Shown here: piece after piece, positions 44,344-47,255 of the stretch
How the letters are laid out: every line of letters begins with the position of its first letter
Numbering within the stretch: position 1 is the first letter of the stretch
Source of the DNA: Bacteroidota bacterium
GTDB lineage: Bacteria; Bacteroidota; Bacteroidia; Chitinophagales; Chitinophagaceae
Direction: 5' to 3'
Assembly (NCBI GenBank): GCA_018267545.1
Contig: JAFDYG010000005.1
Span: 1 to 47,255, forward strand
Length of the DNA: 47,255 nt
Position numbers and translations under genes: made by a program
The notes under the pieces: generated by a model
The model's database searches: none
Told to the model about the DNA's origin: nothing
The model's input: the letters and a program-made list of their open reading frames with translations, nothing else

Positions 44344-44697
44344 TTACGGATCGTTTGCGGAAAGTACTCGAAAAACGTATGAGCAGAAAATACGATGTGG
44401 ACTTATTACCAGTCTTAGATACATTTATTCTCAACCTGTTAGTTTTTTGTCGATAAAGAATGTATTTATTGCATAGAATTGATAGAGTTTTCCTCTTAAT
44501 TGGTATGGTATTTGTTTTTCTATAGCGGCTTTAAATGTTATCCTAGAAAGACCCTATGACCGTGCTAAAATCTATAATGCTAATAATCCAAACAAAAAGC
44601 TGAATGCACTTCGTACTGTGTAGTATCGAACAGACAGAACAATATCCAGAGAGAGAGTATTCAGCGATTTGTCCAATATTCTAAAAAAAGCCAGGCT
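44344..44697 (+). other. 354-base AT-rich gap with possible gene remnant
   Basis: This gap is visibly richer in A and T than its neighbours. One plus-strand frame is open for 45 codons from 44486 to the TAG at 44623 but has no ATG; its peptide, ending NPNKKLNALRTV, has a protein-like composition. It may be the end of a degraded gene, or chance. An imperfect hairpin (TTCGTACT with AGTATCGAA) lies at about 44610-44630. I see no convincing promoter for the gene at 44698. Confidence 0.35.
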
Positions 44698-47255
44698 ATG
44701 AAAGCAACTGTACCCGTTCTCCTGCTGCTGTGCGCATTGACTCTTCGTGTTTCTGCTCAGACGCCAAAGTATACTGTCGCCAACGGCGAGTATGCCAACT
44801 TCATCTTAGACAATTCCACTCAAACATTATACGGTGTAGGCGCCGGTGCGATTGGCGCCGGTACGAACCTGGGTCAGACTGGTCTGCCGGTTCCCTGTCA
44901 GTTCCCTACGGCTGGTACGAAAATCAAATTTGCCGCTGCGGGTCTGCACACGGCTACAGCTATCGACATTAGCGGCAATGTATATTTTACTGGTCCTAAT
45001 GAAGATGGTACGATGGGTGATGGTACGACGACGGGCCGGTCCAATGGATTTAGCCAGGTCAAGACGGACATCAACGGCAATCCTTTCACCAATGTAAAAT
45101 ATCTCCGGATGACCTCGTCCATCTTTACGGGTGGTGCGGGTTATGGCGCTATCGTCTTTGCCGTGAAGGAAGACGGTACGTTGTGGGTATGGGGTAATAC
45201 GCAGGGCGGGTATGCCGGTGACGGTACTTATGGTCAGACCTATACGAGACCCAAGCAAATCACTTCTTTTCCTGCGGGCACGAAGATCGTGAAGGTAATG
45301 GCGGGTAATGTCGTCATTGCGCTCGATGAAAACGGTGGTGTCTGGTCCTGGGCTGGTAATAACAGCATCGATCTGCTGGGTACCAATAAGAACCCGGATT
45401 ATATGACGCCGCACCAGGTGCCGCTTCCTTCCAAGGCGATCGATATCGCGGGGGCGGGCTTCTTCTCGTATGCGCTGCTGGACAACCACTCTTTATATGG
45501 ATGGGGCTGGTACACGGGGTATATGGGGGTAGGCACTCAGCCTGGTTCTGGTGTAGTCGGTCTGGCTCCTCCCAAGGTGCCGATGCTGCTGGATACTTCC
45601 CTGAATCTGCCTGCGAAGATCAACCGTCTTTCTACCAATGGCACCAGCACCTACGTTATCCTGGCTGACGGGACCTTGTGGGCCTGGGGCGGGAACGAGT
45701 GCGGCCAGATCGGTAATGGCAAAGAGCTGGATTACATGCGTTACACTGCCAATCCGGCTCCTTACGGCGGTAGCGTTCCCCAGCCGTTCAACTGGAATCA
45801 GGACGCCAGCACTGCTCAATTGCAACAGCACAAACCTGTCAACATTGCTCCGGGGCTCAACAACTTTGTAGACCTTTCGGAGGGTACGGCAGCGGTTATG
45901 TATAAATTCGCTATCGACGCCAATGACCAGCTTTATTCCTGGGGTAGGAATAAGTCCGGGGTATTGGCCAATGGCATTATGGAAGGGAACTATGTCAACG
46001 GGGGTATCATCTCTACCTACCCCAATGCATTGGACGTTCCTTATCTGACGGCGATCGATCCTTTTGGAAATGTCGCCAAGGGTATGAAGACCATCCAGAC
46101 TACCTGTCTTTTCTGTCTGAGCAATCCGACGGCAACGTCCTGCGGACTCTATGCTATTCCGGTCAATACCAAGCCGAATGCGTTGATCAATGGTGGTAAG
46201 ACCGGGACGGCCAGCATTACCGGCTCGACGATCTCCCTCGATGGTACGGCTTCTACCGATAATGTTTATATCTCCTATTATGAATGGACGCTGGTTGGCG
46301 GGCCGAGCACGCCGATCATCAGCATTCCTTCCGGCAAGAAGGTCAATATCCTTGGCCTCCAAACCGGTACCTATGTATTTAAGCTGAAGGTTACCGATAA
46401 TGGCTGGATGACCGATAGCACTACGTTTACGGTAAATGTAAATACGGCTGGTCCTCAGCCGCCTACGGCCAGCGCGGGTTCGGACCAGACGATCACCCTG
46501 CCTACGAATAGCGTGACCCTGGTGGGTACGGCTGCCGAGGTGGGTGGCAGCATCCTGTCTACGAACTGGACGCAGGTGAGCGGTCCTTCCGCTGCCACTT
46601 TCAGCACGACGTCCCTGCTGACGACCAAGGTCAGCGGCCTGGTGCAGGGTGTATATGTTTTCCAATTAGCTGCTAAAGATATTCTGGGTATTACGGTTAC
46701 CTCTACGGTGAAGGTGACGGTTCTGCCTGCGGCTGTGGTGCCGGGTCCTCCTTCCGCCAATGCGGGTACGGACCAGACGATCACGCTGCCGACGAATAGC
46801 GTAAACCTGACGGGTAGCGGTTCGGAAACGAACGGTACGATCATCGGCTATACCTGGACACAGGTGAGCGGCCCGTCCGTTGCTTCCTTCGGTACTTCGA
46901 CACAGGCTGCTACGACTGCAACCGGGCTGGTACAGGGTACTTATACCTTCCAGCTGACGGTAAAAGACAATTCCGGTGTGACGGCGAACGACCAGGTCAA
47001 GGTGACCGTGAATGCGGCTCCTGTGGTGCCGGGTCCTCCTTCTGCGAGTGCGGGTACGGACCAGACGATCACGCTGCCGACGAACAGCGCAACCCTGACG
47101 GGTAGTGGTTCGGAGACGAATGGTACGATCGTTGGCTATACCTGGACGCAGGTGAGCGGTCCTTCGACGGCTACGATCGGCTCGGCTGGCTCGGCGACGA
47201 CGAGTGTTTCCGGGCTTGTGCAGGGCGCCTATGTATTCCAGCTTACAGTAAAAGA
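44698..47255 (+). CDS. Secreted RCC1-propeller/PKD-repeat protein (3' end outside window)
   Basis: The frame opens at ATG 44698 and stays open to the window end (852 codons). The signal peptide MKATVPVLLLLCAL runs to VSAQ. Residues 25-460 are RCC1 blades (TLWVWGNTQGG, GVWSWAGNNS, SLYGWGWYTGYMGVG, TLWAWGGNECGQIGNG, QLYSWGRNKSGVLANG), paralogous to the gene at 42907. A Cys-rich linker (TTCLFCLSNPTATSC) follows. Then come a PKD-like domain (about 46171-46442) and an array of K319L-like PKD modules with the signature AGTDQTITLPTNS and WTQVSGPS. The protein is likely very long and probably ends with a T9SS sorting domain beyond the window (inference). Role: adhesin-like surface protein; ligand unknown. 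Confidence 0.87.
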   Translation, partial: MKATVPVLLLLCALTLRVSAQTPKYTVANGEYANFILDNSTQTLYGVGAGAIGAGTNLGQTGLPVPCQFPTAGTKIKFAAAGLHTATAIDISGNVYFTGPNEDGTMGDGTTTGRSNGFSQVKTDINGNPFTNVKYLRMTSSIFTGGAGYGAIVFAVKEDGTLWVWGNTQGGYAGDGTYGQTYTRPKQITSFPAGTKIVKVMAGNVVIALDENGGVWSWAGNNSIDLLGTNKNPDYMTPHQVPLPSKAIDIAGAGFFSYALLDNHSLYGWGWYTGYMGVGTQPGSGVVGLAPPKVPMLLDTSLNLPAKINRLSTNGTSTYVILADGTLWAWGGNECGQIGNGKELDYMRYTANPAPYGGSVPQPFNWNQDASTAQLQQHKPVNIAPGLNNFVDLSEGTAAVMYKFAIDANDQLYSWGRNKSGVLANGIMEGNYVNGGIISTYPNALDVPYLTAIDPFGNVAKGMKTIQTTCLFCLSNPTATSCGLYAIPVNTKPNALINGGKTGTASITGSTISLDGTASTDNVYISYYEWTLVGGPSTPIISIPSGKKVNILGLQTGTYVFKLKVTDNGWMTDSTTFTVNVNTAGPQPPTASAGSDQTITLPTNSVTLVGTAAEVGGSILSTNWTQVSGPSAATFSTTSLLTTKVSGLVQGVYVFQLAAKDILGITVTSTVKVTVLPAAVVPGPPSANAGTDQTITLPTNSVNLTGSGSETNGTIIGYTWTQVSGPSVASFGTSTQAATTATGLVQGTYTFQLTVKDNSGVTANDQVKVTVNAAPVVPGPPSASAGTDQTITLPTNSATLTGSGSETNGTIVGYTWTQVSGPSTATIGSAGSATTSVSGLVQGAYVFQLTVK
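46462..47255 (+). repeat. Tandem 288-bp PKD-like repeats
   Basis: The codons for the AG(S/T)DQTITLPTNS signature start at 46474, 46762 and 47050, exactly 288 bases (96 codons) apart. Units two and three are almost identical at the nucleotide level through GSGSETNGTI and YTWTQVSGPS; unit one is more diverged. The array continues past the window end. Confidence 0.9.

Noticed and set aside
46462-47255. Regular repeats considered as a CRISPR array
   Set aside because: The units are 288 bases long, fully coding and in frame with a PKD-like protein.

Overview
The window looks like a chromosomal segment of a Bacteroidota bacterium, probably close to Chitinophaga or its relatives (inference). Three things point there. 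Secreted proteins end in type IX secretion (T9SS) type A sorting domains. The upstream regions carry Bacteroidota-type promoters (TTTG, 19-21 bases, TAnnTTTG). Translation starts generally lack Shine-Dalgarno sequences. Almost everything visible belongs to one large cell-surface programme: synthesis, modification and export of an exopolysaccharide, interleaved with giant secreted multidomain proteins.

Layout. Bases 1-4491 (+): the 3' end of a polyprenyl-phosphate sugar-1-phosphate transferase, a family 2 glycosyltransferase, an asparagine-synthase-type amidotransferase and a family 4 glycosyltransferase. Bases 4492-19017 (+): two tandem paralogous giants (2260 and about 2328 aa). Each has an N-terminal serine esterase-like domain, FN3, PA14 or LamG modules, three copies of a domain I cannot name, and a T9SS sorting domain. 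Bases 19143-22404 (+): a near-consensus promoter, a tiny membrane ORF, a Wzy/O-antigen-ligase-like protein and a GT39-like membrane protein. Bases 22425-28920 (-): an operon reading chain-length/tyrosine-kinase-like protein, short TolC-like protein, acyltransferase 3, gluconate-dehydrogenase subunit 3-like protein, GMC oxidoreductase. Base 29218-31113 (+): a secreted LamG-like/T9SS protein. Bases 31175-33882 (-): a GT2 and a GT39-like membrane protein. Bases 34061-38056 (+): FkbM methyltransferase, processive GT2, class I methyltransferase and GT4. Bases 38031-42853 (-): flippase, GT14 branching enzyme, MBOAT acyltransferase and its SGNH-like partner. Bases 42907-47255 (+): two paralogous secreted RCC1-propeller proteins, the second extended by an array of exact 288-bp PKD-like repeats that runs off the window.

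How they could work together (inference). The sugar transferase and glycosyltransferases build a lipid-linked repeat unit. The amidotransferase, FkbM methyltransferase, class I methyltransferase and two O-acyltransferase systems decorate it. The flippase, Wzy-like protein, Wzc-like protein and TolC-like protein flip, polymerise and export it. The GMC/subunit-3 pair may oxidise sugar groups outside the cytoplasmic membrane. The T9SS giants could bind the polymer and, through their esterase heads, edit its acyl groups. The most novel-looking items are the paralogous giants with a PA14-to-LamG swap, the sixfold unnamed VYVNFT/PWN domain, and the conserved promoter plus pyrimidine-rich leader they share. 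No tRNA, rRNA, CRISPR array or intact insertion sequence was seen.
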